Shown: positions 7,986 to 14,681 of the stretch, in pieces
Layout: every line of letters begins with the position of its first letter
Numbering within the stretch: the stretch's first letter is position 1
NCBI GenBank assembly: GCA_900314375.1
Contig: OMVC01000045.1
Location: 1 to 23,399 of the forward strand
DNA length: 23,399 nt
Direction of reading: 5' to 3'
Source of the DNA: an uncultured bacterium
GTDB lineage: Bacteria > Cyanobacteriota > Vampirovibrionia > Gastranaerophilales > Gastranaerophilaceae
Position numbers and translations under genes: made by a program
Notes under the pieces: generated by a model
Databases searched by the model: none
What the model was told of the DNA's origin: nothing
What the model saw: the letters and a program-made list of their open reading frames with translations, nothing else

Positions 7986-8071
7986 ACCTTCTTGTCCTCC
8001 TGCCTTTTGAACTTCTGTTTCCTTTTTTCAATTGAATAAAATGCCTGCCCTCCTGCCCTCTTTTCTTTAGG
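7986..8071 (+). promoter_or_regulatory. Pyrimidine-rich tract after mutS2, possible Rho-dependent termination region
   Basis: The plus strand is strikingly C/T-rich and G-poor here, with the unit CCTCCTGCC occurring twice, unlike the surrounding AT-rich DNA. There is no intrinsic hairpin between mutS2 and fabD. A C-rich, G-poor transcript is what Rho loads on, so a Rho site is a reasonable inference only. Confidence 0.35.
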
Positions 8072-8086
8072 AATTGACTTATAATC

Positions 8087-8114
8087 TTTACATTTTTATT
8101 GTTTATTGTATAAT
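8087..8114 (+). promoter_or_regulatory. Promoter of fabD
   Basis: TTTACA (8087-8092), a 16-nt spacer and a perfect TATAAT (8109-8114). The predicted start is about 35 nt before the fabD ATG and leaves room for the AAGAGGGAT ribosome site (8138-8146). Confidence 0.65.
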
Positions 8115-8155
8115 TTCCGAAGGAAGAAGAAATTTTTAAGAGGGATATAAAATAT

Positions 8156-9106
8156 ATGGTCAAGAAAATAGCTTTTATTTTCCCGGGGCAAGGTGCTCAA
8201 GTTGTAGGAATGGGAAAAGATTTATATGATAATTATGGCGAAGCAAAAAAAGTTTTTGATATTGCAAATAATGTTTTAGGTAAAAGCATAACAAAATTAT
8301 GTTTTGAAGGACCTGAAGAAGATTTGAAACAAACAATTAATACCCAGCCTTCAATTGTTACGATGTCTATTGCGGCGTTAGAAGCTTTCAAGTCGCAATT
8401 AAAAATTACCCCTTCCTTTACCGCAGGTCATAGTTTGGGTGAATATTGCGCAATGTATTGTTCCGGAGTAATGGATTTAGAAACTACAATAAAAGCTATT
8501 CAAAAACGTGCAGAGCTTATGAGCCAAGTAAAGGGCGGAACGATGGCAGCAGTTTTGAATGCTCCTGCTGGCTCTATTGAAAAAGCTTTAGAAGAAGCTT
8601 CAAAAATAGGTTATGTTGACGTTGCAAATTATAATTCTCCTGTTCAGGTTGTTATAACGGGGGATGAAGATGCAGTTTCAAAAGCGGGAGAATTATTACT
8701 TGAGGCAGGAGCAAAAAGGGTTGTACCGTTAGCGGTATCAGGTGCTTTTCATTCCAAATTTTTAGAAGGTGCAAGCAAAGAATTTGCTGAGTTTGTATCC
8801 GGATTGGATTTATCAAGTGCTTCTGTACCTGTTGTAACAAATGTTGACGGAGCTGCAACAATATCTTCGGAAGATTTCAGAAGCAAAATGCCAAGACAAA
8901 TTTGTTCTTCCGTTCATTGGACTCGAACTATTGAAAATATGATACAAAACGGAGTTGATACTTTTGTAGAAATCGGGCCGGGAAAAGTTTTGGCAGGATT
9001 AAATAAAAAAATCAGTTCGGAAATTACAACATACAACATATATGACAAAGAATCTTTAGAAACTACAATATCTGCACTTAAAGAACAATTTGCAGGTGTT
9101 GTATAA
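8156..9106 (+). CDS. fabD: Malonyl-CoA:ACP S-malonyltransferase
   Basis: Transfers malonate from CoA to the phosphopantetheine arm of AcpP, feeding type II fatty-acid elongation in the cytosol. At 316 aa it matches the family length. Motifs: FPGQGAQ (9-15), the nucleophile elbow GHSLGEY with S93, R118 in the helix KAIQKRAELM, and the catalytic H199 in SGAFHSKFL. The start is set by AAGAGGGAT about 10 nt upstream of the ATG. It is the first gene of the fabD-fabG pair, with its own sigma-70 promoter. plsX and fabH, which often precede it, are not found here. Identification is secure. Confidence 0.97.
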   Translation: MVKKIAFIFPGQGAQVVGMGKDLYDNYGEAKKVFDIANNVLGKSITKLCFEGPEEDLKQTINTQPSIVTMSIAALEAFKSQLKITPSFTAGHSLGEYCAMYCSGVMDLETTIKAIQKRAELMSQVKGGTMAAVLNAPAGSIEKALEEASKIGYVDVANYNSPVQVVITGDEDAVSKAGELLLEAGAKRVVPLAVSGAFHSKFLEGASKEFAEFVSGLDLSSASVPVVTNVDGAATISSEDFRSKMPRQICSSVHWTRTIENMIQNGVDTFVEIGPGKVLAGLNKKISSEITTYNIYDKESLETTISALKEQFAGVV

Positions 9107-9116
9107 TAAGTATAAT
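9089..9116 (+). promoter_or_regulatory. Possible internal promoter for fabG
   Basis: TTTGCA (9089-9094), a 16-nt spacer and TATAAT (9111-9116). These lie within and just after the 3' end of fabD, inside a tandem GTATAATAA duplication. It could give fabG extra transcription independent of fabD. Confidence 0.4.
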
Positions 9117-9123
9117 AATGTAG

Positions 9124-9141
9124 GGTGTGTGTCAGCACACC
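9124..9141 (+). repeat. Small hairpin in the fabD-fabG spacer
   Basis: GGTGTG (9124-9129) pairs with CACACC (9136-9141) around a 6-nt loop, preceded by GTAG. There is no T-run, so it is not a terminator. It could be a short palindromic repeat or a transcript-processing hairpin in the fabG leader. Confidence 0.45.
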
Positions 9142-9165
9142 AACTGAATAAGGAGAAAGATTAAA

Positions 9166-9897
9166 ATGAGTGAAAGAAAAATTGCTTTAATTACGGGTGG
9201 TTCTCGCGGAATAGGTTTTAGCTGTGCAAAAGAACTTGCACAAAACGGATGTGATATTATCATCAATGATATTTGCGATGCGGCAACAGCACAACCTGCA
9301 ATTGATGAAATCAAAGCTTTAGGTGTAAATGCTTGGTTTTATCAATTCGACGTATCAAATGACGAACAAGTTAAAGCTGCTGTTGATAAAATGATTGAAG
9401 AACACGGACATATCGACATTTTATTAAACAATGCAGGTATTACAAAAGACGGTTTATTCTTAAGAATGGATGCCGAACAATGGGAAAGAGTTATTAAAAT
9501 CAACTTGGGTTCTGCATATTATGTAACTCACGCGGTTATCAAATATATGATGAAAGCAAGACAAGGTTCTATTATCAACATGTCATCAATTGTCGGTGTT
9601 CACGGTAACGCAGGTCAAGCTAATTATTCAGCTTCAAAAGCAGGTTTAATCGGTTTAACTAAAACATTAGCAAAAGAATTCGGTTCAAGAAATATCAGAG
9701 TTAATGCAGTTTGTCCGGGATTTATCCAAACCGCAATGACTGCAAATCTGGGTAATATAGAAGAATATGCGGCAGCAATTCCGATGAAGAGATTTGGTAC
9801 ACCTGAAGATATTGCAAAAGTTGTTAAATTCTTGGCTCTTGATACGGATTATGTAACAGGTCAAGCAATTGAAGTAGCAGGCGGATTGATGCTATAA
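9166..9897 (+). CDS. fabG: 3-oxoacyl-ACP reductase
   Basis: NADPH-dependent reduction of 3-oxoacyl-ACP, the first reductive step of each elongation round. The 243-aa protein is a classical short-chain dehydrogenase: cofactor loop TGGSRGIG (10-17), NNAG (88-91), N113 in KINLGSAY, and the catalytic set S141 in NMSSIVG with Y154 and K158 in YSASK. The terminal AGGLML is typical. The GNAGQANYSASKAGLIG segment is FabG-like, and position next to fabD supports fabG over other short-chain reductases. Ribosome site AAGGAGA (9150-9156). A 59-nt gap with a small hairpin separates it from fabD. A bidirectional terminator lies about 60 nt downstream. Confidence 0.96.
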   Translation: MSERKIALITGGSRGIGFSCAKELAQNGCDIIINDICDAATAQPAIDEIKALGVNAWFYQFDVSNDEQVKAAVDKMIEEHGHIDILLNNAGITKDGLFLRMDAEQWERVIKINLGSAYYVTHAVIKYMMKARQGSIINMSSIVGVHGNAGQANYSASKAGLIGLTKTLAKEFGSRNIRVNAVCPGFIQTAMTANLGNIEEYAAAIPMKRFGTPEDIAKVVKFLALDTDYVTGQAIEVAGGLML

Positions 9898-9909
9898 TGT
9901 TGTTTAACA

Positions 9910-9936
9910 GTTGAAAGGTTGAAAGGTTTAATAGTT
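9910..9936 (+). repeat. Partial copy of the dispersed repeat (copy A)
   Basis: This 27-nt stretch matches 10939-10965 at 25 of 27 positions, with the same orientation and the same core AAAGGTTTAATAGTT. The rest of the element is not recognisable beyond a small TAAACCTTT inverted match at 9950-9958, so this copy is truncated or decayed. It lies just after fabG. Confidence 0.7.
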
Positions 9937-9958
9937 ATTTATTAAAAGTAAACCTTTA

Positions 9959-9990
9959 AAAAAAGAGAACCAAAATTGGTTCTCTTTTTT
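9959..9990. terminator. Bidirectional terminator between fabG and the 310-aa orphan
   Basis: A long, nearly perfect palindrome (AAAAAAGAGAACC... with ...GGTTCTCTTTTTT, about 14 bp) gives a T-run in either direction. It ends fabG on the plus strand and the convergent orphan on the minus strand, overlapping the orphan stop codon by two bases. Confidence 0.88.
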
Positions 9991-10921
9991 AATCTTCAAA
10001 TTTTAATTTTAACTGCTTTGGTTGAGGTGTCTGCAACGTTTGAGGTTTTTGTTTTGGTTGTTTTTGGGCTGTATTTTGAACTTGGTTGGTATTTGTTACC
10101 ACACGCGTTTGCGTTTTTGGATTTAAAACAGAATTTATATCTTCTATATGAACTCGTTTTTTCATTAATTTATTAAGTATATATTCAACAGTTTTTTTAA
10201 TTTCTTCTGCAACACCATTACTTTGTTTAAATCTTAAGAAATTCGGATTTACAGGTGCTAACGTACGTTTAGTATGATTTTCGTGGAATTCATATCTGTC
10301 TAATTCATAAACAGGCTCACCTTTAGTATTTTTACCTGTTTCTTTAAATACCGCCCTTAACATTATTTCTTTATTTCTTGGGGAATGAAGCAATACATTA
10401 TCATGTGACACATAATCATTTGCATTCCCGCTAACAGCTTTACTTAAAGCCTTAACGTATTCCGTATGTGCTGTTCCATGATTCCATTTTGCATCAGCTT
10501 TTGCAACCCCAAGATTTTTTAATCCTTTAATATTTTCTAAAATAGCAACATCCGCACCCGTTGCTATATGTGCTATACGCCCTCCGCGATTGTAAATAGT
10601 TCTCACATACGGAAATTTCGCGTAATCTGTATCCAATTGCTTTAATTTATCAATCATTTCGCGATGAAGTTTACCAATCGGTTCTGTCTTTCCGACCTTT
10701 TTTTCAATTCCGTATACGGTTCTTAAATTTGATAAAAAATCTTCATTAAGCCAACTAACAATTTTTGAATTAAGAAGTCTATACAGCTTCTTTTCAGAGC
10801 GCGGGCCGACAAAAAAATCACCACAACCGCTTTCATTTTTCAAACAAATACTTACTCTAAAAGAATGACCAAAATTAGGATTTGCTTGTATTTTATTGTT
10901 ATTCACTCCGTAAATTTGCAT
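9989..10921 (-). CDS. Orphan 310-aa protein with N-terminal NPNFG motif and Q/P-rich tail
   Basis: I do not recognise a known domain. It starts MQIYGVNNNKIQANPNFGHSF, with no signal peptide or membrane helix. Residues about 20-235 look globular and soluble (for example KLHREMIDKLKQLDTDYAKFPYVRTIY; WNHGTAHTEYVKAL). The last 45 residues are a low-complexity Gln/Thr/Pro/Lys tail, likely disordered, ending LKLKFED. Ribosome site AAAAGGAAC ahead of the ATG. It sits on the opposite strand inside the fab cluster, separating fabG from acpP, with same-orientation copies of a dispersed repeat on both sides. Insertion into an ancestral fab operon is a reasonable inference. The Asn-FG start is shared with the orphans at 3484 and 19564. 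Confidence 0.72.
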   Translation of the reverse strand: MQIYGVNNNKIQANPNFGHSFRVSICLKNESGCGDFFVGPRSEKKLYRLLNSKIVSWLNEDFLSNLRTVYGIEKKVGKTEPIGKLHREMIDKLKQLDTDYAKFPYVRTIYNRGGRIAHIATGADVAILENIKGLKNLGVAKADAKWNHGTAHTEYVKALSKAVSGNANDYVSHDNVLLHSPRNKEIMLRAVFKETGKNTKGEPVYELDRYEFHENHTKRTLAPVNPNFLRFKQSNGVAEEIKKTVEYILNKLMKKRVHIEDINSVLNPKTQTRVVTNTNQVQNTAQKQPKQKPQTLQTPQPKQLKLKFED

Positions 10922-10938
10922 AAAACGTTCCTTTTTTT

Positions 10939-11035
10939 GTTTAATGGTTGAAAGGTTTAATAGTTAAGCAGTTATTACTGTAATATACACATATTATAAT
11001 AATGACCTTTAGGATTGAAATAAACCATTCAACCA
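10939..11035 (+). repeat. MITE-like dispersed element, copy BC
   Basis: An element of about 97 bp beginning GTTTAATGGTTGAAAGG and ending AAACCATTCAAC. It aligns to the reverse complement of 11527-11620. The first 40 nt match at 34 positions, most differences being transitions, and the last 18 nt are identical. The middle is diverged. Its ends are roughly inverted (GGTTGAA/TTCAACC), as in a miniature inverted-repeat element. It occupies the upstream region of the 310-aa orphan and lies before the acpP promoter. Confidence 0.75.
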
Positions 11036-11113
11036 TAATAATATACAAATAAAAAATATTTTGCCCTATATATTAAAGTTTTTTAACAAAATACTTTAAA
11101 AATTGTAATATTC

Positions 11114-11141
11114 TTGCAAAAAAATATTTAACAAATATAAT
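11114..11141 (+). promoter_or_regulatory. Promoter of acpP
   Basis: TTGCAA (11114-11119), a 16-nt spacer and a perfect TATAAT (11136-11141). This gives a leader of about 50 nt. A second TATAAT lies at about 11169-11174 without a good -35. The strong AGAGG ribosome site (11186-11190) follows. Confidence 0.6.
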
Positions 11142-11198
11142 CTAAAAAGAGAAGTATTTTAGCAATACAATATAATTACAAAAAAAGAGGAAAAAAAC

Positions 11199-11435
11199 AT
11201 GAGTACATTAGAAACAGTTAAAAAAGTTGTAGTAGATCAATTAAGTGTAGATGAAAAATTAGTTACACCTGAAGCTCGTTTTACAGATGATTTAGGTGCT
11301 GATTCTCTTGACACAGTTGAATTAGTAATGGCTTTAGAAGAAGAATTCAAGTGTGAAATCCCTGATGAAGATGCAGAAAAAATTCAAACAGTTCAAGACG
11401 CTGTATCTTACATCGACAGCAAATTGTCTCACTAA
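11199..11435 (+). CDS. acpP: Acyl carrier protein
   Basis: The 78-aa acidic carrier of growing acyl chains. S36 in the motif GADSLDTVELV is the site of 4'-phosphopantetheine attachment by AcpS. The sequence follows AcpP throughout (FTDDLGADSLDTVELVMALEEEF, then IPDEDAEKIQTVQDAVSYI). Length is normal. AGAGGAAAAAAAC provides the ribosome site. It lies between two oppositely oriented copies of a dispersed repeat and upstream of fabF, with which it is probably co-transcribed through a hairpin in the 206-nt spacer. Confidence 0.97.
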   Translation: MSTLETVKKVVVDQLSVDEKLVTPEARFTDDLGADSLDTVELVMALEEEFKCEIPDEDAEKIQTVQDAVSYIDSKLSH

Positions 11436-11462
11436 TTGAGTTTTCAAAATTGAATTTTATAA

Positions 11463-11497
11463 ATATAGGAGTGGGACGATTCGTTTCGCTCCTATAT
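11463..11497 (+). terminator. Stable hairpin after acpP without a U-tract
   Basis: A 16-bp stem (11463-11478 with 11482-11497) includes three G-T wobble pairs and a 3-nt loop. No T-run follows, so it is a poor intrinsic terminator. A role as a partial terminator or an acpP mRNA-stabilising 3' structure would allow acpP excess over fabF; this is inference. The wobbles favour the plus-strand transcript. Confidence 0.5.
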
Positions 11498-11510
11498 TAT
11501 ATGGTTAAGG

Positions 11511-11620
11511 GTTGAATAGTTGAAATGTTGAATGGTTTATTTCAGCCCTGCGGCAGTAATTACATTAAGCGCACTGCATTGTAATAATTGTTCAGCCATT
11601 AAACCTTTCAACCATTCAAC
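11511..11620 (-). repeat. MITE-like dispersed element, copy DE
   Basis: An inverted copy of the element at 10939-11035. Its core spans 11527-11620 with perfect 11-bp terminal inverted repeats (GTTGAATGGTT/AACCATTCAAC). Longer imperfect arms of 27 nt (11511-11537 against 11594-11620) match at 22 positions. It lies entirely in the acpP-fabF spacer and ends about 10 nt before the fabF ribosome site, so it would be part of a fabF leader. Confidence 0.75.
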
Positions 11621-11641
11621 AATATAAAAAAGGAATAAACA

Positions 11642-12895
11642 ATGAACAAAAGAAGAGTAGTTATAACAGGTTTGGGAGCAGTTACCCCTTGCGGGATTGG
11701 TGTCGATAATTTTTGGCAAGCAATGCTTGAAGGTAAAAGCGGAGTTTCAACAATTGAAAGAATTGATACAGAAGGTCAGGCCGTAAAAATTGCCGCAGAA
11801 ATTAAAGATAAGGATTTTAATCCGGAAGATTATATTGATCCAAAAGATGCAAAAAGAATGGATAGGTTTACCCAATTTGGTATTGTTGCGGCAGATGAGG
11901 CTATTGCTGATGCCGGTCTTGATGAAGCGGGATATGACCCTTATAGAATTGGGGTCATCGTTAGTTCGGCAGCCGGTGGGTTTAAAACTTTTGAAAAAAA
12001 CCATCTTGCAATGATTGAAAAAGGACCAACAAAAGGTTCTCCATTTACTGTTCCTATGCTAATTGTTGATATGGCATCAGGTCGTATTTCGATAAAACAC
12101 GGATATAAAGGTGTAAACAAAGTTGTTGTATCAGCTTGTGCAACAGGTACACATTCAATAGGTGATGCATATCGCTCTATCCAATATGGTGATGCTGATG
12201 CAATAGTGGCAGGCGGTTGCGAAGCTACAATTACAACATTAGGGGTAGGAGCTTTTACAGCATGTCGCGCATTATCAAAACGTAATGATGAACCTCAAAA
12301 GGCTTCCCGTCCGTATGATAAAGACCGTGACGGATTTATTATGGGAGAAGGCGCAGGCGTTTTGATTTTAGAAGAATACGAACATGCAAAAGCTCGCGGT
12401 GCACATATTTATGCAGAAATAGTAGGTTACGGACAAACTGCAGATGCACATGATATTGTTGCTCCTGACCCTGAAGGTAAAGGCGCATTGAAATCAATGG
12501 AGTTTGCTCTTGCAGATGCAGGTATGAAACCTCAAGATATTGATTATATCAATCCGCATGGTACAAGTACAGGTTTAGGCGATATGGCTGAATCACAAGC
12601 AATTGCACAAATCTTTGGTGATAAAGAACAAAATCCTAATCTATTAGTAAGCTCAACAAAGAGTATGCATGGTCACATGCTTGGTGCAACAGGTGCGGTT
12701 GAAGCTATTGTTTGCGTAAAAACTATTACAGACGGTAAAGTTCCGCCGACAATAAATCTTGATAATCAGGATGAACATGTTGCAAACCTTGATTATGTCC
12801 CGCATAAAGCAAGAGATAAGAAAGTTCATGCGGCATTATCAAATTCATTCGGATTTGGCGGCCACAATACAACTTTGATTTTCAAAGAAGTATAA
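11642..12895 (+). CDS. fabF: 3-oxoacyl-ACP synthase II
   Basis: Condenses malonyl-ACP with acyl-ACP to extend the chain by two carbons. The 417-aa protein is full length. The thiolase-fold catalytic triad is visible: C166 in VVSACATGTHSIG, H306 in INPHGTSTGLGD, and H345 in SSTKSMHGHMLGATGAVE, preceded by K340. The C-terminal SNSFGFGGHN loop is intact. The His-His form (not His-Asn) fits FabF/FabB, and the N-terminal RRVVITGLGAVTPCG plus the acpP neighbour favours FabF. AAAGGAATAAAC is the ribosome site. Transcription is probably from the acpP promoter. A strong intrinsic terminator follows the gene. Confidence 0.97.
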   Translation: MNKRRVVITGLGAVTPCGIGVDNFWQAMLEGKSGVSTIERIDTEGQAVKIAAEIKDKDFNPEDYIDPKDAKRMDRFTQFGIVAADEAIADAGLDEAGYDPYRIGVIVSSAAGGFKTFEKNHLAMIEKGPTKGSPFTVPMLIVDMASGRISIKHGYKGVNKVVVSACATGTHSIGDAYRSIQYGDADAIVAGGCEATITTLGVGAFTACRALSKRNDEPQKASRPYDKDRDGFIMGEGAGVLILEEYEHAKARGAHIYAEIVGYGQTADAHDIVAPDPEGKGALKSMEFALADAGMKPQDIDYINPHGTSTGLGDMAESQAIAQIFGDKEQNPNLLVSSTKSMHGHMLGATGAVEAIVCVKTITDGKVPPTINLDNQDEHVANLDYVPHKARDKKVHAALSNSFGFGGHNTTLIFKEV

Positions 12896-12915
12896 AAAAT
12901 AATATTCTAAATCTG

Positions 12916-12948
12916 AAAAGCTCTGCGATAATTTGCAGAGCTTTTTTT
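12916..12948 (+). terminator. Intrinsic terminator after fabF
   Basis: AAAAGCTCTGC (12916-12926) pairs with GCAGAGCTTTT (12935-12945) around an 8-nt loop, followed by a run of T. It ends the acpP-fabF unit. Confidence 0.92.
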
Positions 12949-12969
12949 AAAAACTTTTTATTAATGAAT

Positions 12970-12997
12970 TTGTAAAATTTTAATTTTTTCGTAAAAT
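12970..12997 (+). promoter_or_regulatory. Promoter of the exported TPR-like gene
   Basis: TTGTAA (12970-12975), a 16-nt spacer and TAAAAT (12992-12997), then a short leader with the ribosome site AAGGGA before the ATG at 13016. Confidence 0.5.
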
Positions 12998-13015
12998 ATA
13001 TATCAAGGGAATTAT

Positions 13016-14293
13016 ATGAAAAAGTTTGGAATATTTGTTTTAATTTGTTTTCTAACCTGTATGACTACAACTAAAGCTGTTGTTGTTACACCTCAAAGTA
13101 TTAAAACAACAAAACAAACAACATATATGCCTTATAGCCAATATTTAAAATATTACGTCATTGACGAAGAACGTATAAAGCTTATATTCAAAAGATTATC
13201 TCAAGAAGAAGATAAAGACTATCAATCCGGTTTATCAAAAGAAGAAAAACAAAATTACAAATATGTAAAAAAAGTTCAAGAGCTTATAGATAGAGGAGCA
13301 TGGGGGGAAGCATTATATAAATATGCGGAATTCTATCCTGCATGGGTGCAATATTATAGCCGTTGTTTAGAAATAAAGAATTATCCCGAAGCAATTCGTA
13401 CACTAGAGCGCCTTCGCAGCATGGATAATCATTATGCAATATTTAGTGAAGATATTATAAACAATGAATTTGGGCGTGTTCTTTATTTAAACGGTGACTA
13501 TCCGCAAGCCCTGCAATATTTTAAAATGTATGAAAATACGGGCAAGCCTTCTATATATTCATATATCGCACATTGTTATTTTAAAATGGACGAATATGGT
13601 GAAGCAATCGGATATATAAGAAAAATTCCAAATCCTTCGTATGAAGATAATGAGTTACTGTACACAATATATATGCAAAAAAATAATAAAGTTCAGGCAC
13701 ATAATATTGCAAAAGCTCTGTTAAATCAGCGATATAATTACAACAATTTGATGAAGCTTCAAGCGACAGCCCAAAATGATTCAGACCGATTAAAATATGC
13801 ATATCAGGCTCGTAATTCTACAATGAATGAAAACGAAATATCACAAGCAAATGCTATTATTGCAAATATTGAGCAAAGAAATTTGGATAGACAAGTATCC
13901 GGTCATGGTCAATTTATAAGAATACCCGTTTGGAATGATTTTTTAGTAAAACTTCCCGATAACGTATCGAGCGCAGAAATTTGCTCAAAACAAGACGAAT
14001 TTTTTAAGACGGCAAAAGAGTACATAAAAAGATACCAAGGTCAACAATTATCAAACGCTTTTCTGTCACTAAATCAGGATTTTAATAACTATGTTCAGGA
14101 AAAACAAAACCAATACTATATTCAAAAACAGGAAGAACTGCAACAAGCATTGATTGAAAAACAAGAACGCGATAATTATATTATGCAGCAAATGATTGAA
14201 CAACAAAGGTTACAGCGCATGGAAAGATTGTATTTTTTATCACATCCTTACGAAAATATGTATAATCCTTATGGAAGCGGATATTGGTGGTAA
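13016..14293 (+). CDS. Exported TPR-like repeat protein with Gln-rich coiled coil
   Basis: A 425-aa protein with an N-terminal signal sequence (hydrophobic residues 4-16, probable cleavage after TKA at 21). Residues about 85-290 form helical hairpins that resemble tetratricopeptide repeats, with typical spacing in RGAWGEALYKYAEFYP, KNYPEAIRTLERLRS, LNGDYPQALQYFKMYE and MDEYGEAIGYIRKI. Residues 355-405 are Gln/Glu-rich and predicted coiled coil (KQEELQQALIEKQERD). The final residues are aromatic (NMYNPYGSGYWW), which might be an outer-membrane or sorting signal, but I cannot show that. A periplasmic scaffold role is inferred from TPRs and export only. No specific family is recognised. Own promoter and ribosome site AAGGGA. 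Confidence 0.75.
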   Translation: MKKFGIFVLICFLTCMTTTKAVVVTPQSIKTTKQTTYMPYSQYLKYYVIDEERIKLIFKRLSQEEDKDYQSGLSKEEKQNYKYVKKVQELIDRGAWGEALYKYAEFYPAWVQYYSRCLEIKNYPEAIRTLERLRSMDNHYAIFSEDIINNEFGRVLYLNGDYPQALQYFKMYENTGKPSIYSYIAHCYFKMDEYGEAIGYIRKIPNPSYEDNELLYTIYMQKNNKVQAHNIAKALLNQRYNYNNLMKLQATAQNDSDRLKYAYQARNSTMNENEISQANAIIANIEQRNLDRQVSGHGQFIRIPVWNDFLVKLPDNVSSAEICSKQDEFFKTAKEYIKRYQGQQLSNAFLSLNQDFNNYVQEKQNQYYIQKQEELQQALIEKQERDNYIMQQMIEQQRLQRMERLYFLSHPYENMYNPYGSGYWW

Positions 14294-14335
14294 AAATTAA
14301 AGATAATTTTATGCAAAAAATTTTTTTAGAGATTT

Positions 14336-14341
14336 TATAAT
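14336..14341 (+). promoter_or_regulatory. -10 box of the 101-aa orphan (predicted leaderless)
   Basis: A perfect TATAAT ends 6 nt before the ATG at 14348. No Shine-Dalgarno and no clear -35 are visible. Confidence 0.5.
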
Positions 14342-14347
14342 TTATAT

Positions 14348-14653
14348 ATGAATATTATTGATTACACATTAAACCAAACAAACACTATGAAGGATTGGAC
14401 ACAGACCCATTCTGTTCCGCAAATAATAGACACATTTACTTATGATCAATATGAATCAAGTAACCCTTTAAGATTAAATTTTTCTCATTTGGATAATATA
14501 GATAATAAACATTTGAAAACTACAGCCAATGTTGCTCAAAATGTTGGTGCCGAAATAATAAGCGCCTATATAAATCCTTATTATTTAAGCCACAAAATTA
14601 TTAATATTCCATCAAATATCGTTGAACTTTATAAAAAATATTCAAATTCATGA
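14348..14653 (+). CDS. Small orphan protein (101 aa)
   Basis: I do not recognise this 101-aa protein. It has no signal peptide or transmembrane segment. It is polar with aromatic residues (TFTYDQYESSNPLRLNFSHLDN), followed by a hydrophobic stretch (VAQNVGAEIISAYINPYYL) that could be one amphipathic helix. It lacks a ribosome site but has a TATAAT 6 nt before its ATG, the same arrangement as several conserved genes in this window, which supports it being real. It lies between the TPR-like gene and anmK, and its 3' end abuts the anmK promoter. No homology-based function can be offered. Confidence 0.55.
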   Translation: MNIIDYTLNQTNTMKDWTQTHSVPQIIDTFTYDQYESSNPLRLNFSHLDNIDNKHLKTTANVAQNVGAEIISAYINPYYLSHKIINIPSNIVELYKKYSNS

Positions 14654-14665
14654 AAACAAAATTTG

Positions 14666-14674
14666 TGATACAAT
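14666..14674 (+). promoter_or_regulatory. Extended -10 promoter of anmK (predicted leaderless)
   Basis: TGATACAAT is a TG-extended -10 that ends 7 nt before the ATG at 14682. There is no ribosome site and the -35 region is weak. Confidence 0.6.
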
Positions 14675-14681
14675 TTCAATT

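Noticed and set aside
9910..11620. CRISPR-like array from the repeated GTTGAA units
   Set aside because: Copies are few, irregularly spaced, in both orientations and separated by genes. No spacers of uniform length and no cas genes are present.
14622..14681. Upstream start for anmK
   Set aside because: It would overlap the preceding orphan and precede the canonical start of the ATP-loop region by an atypical 20 residues. The ATG at 14682 sits 7 nt after an extended -10.
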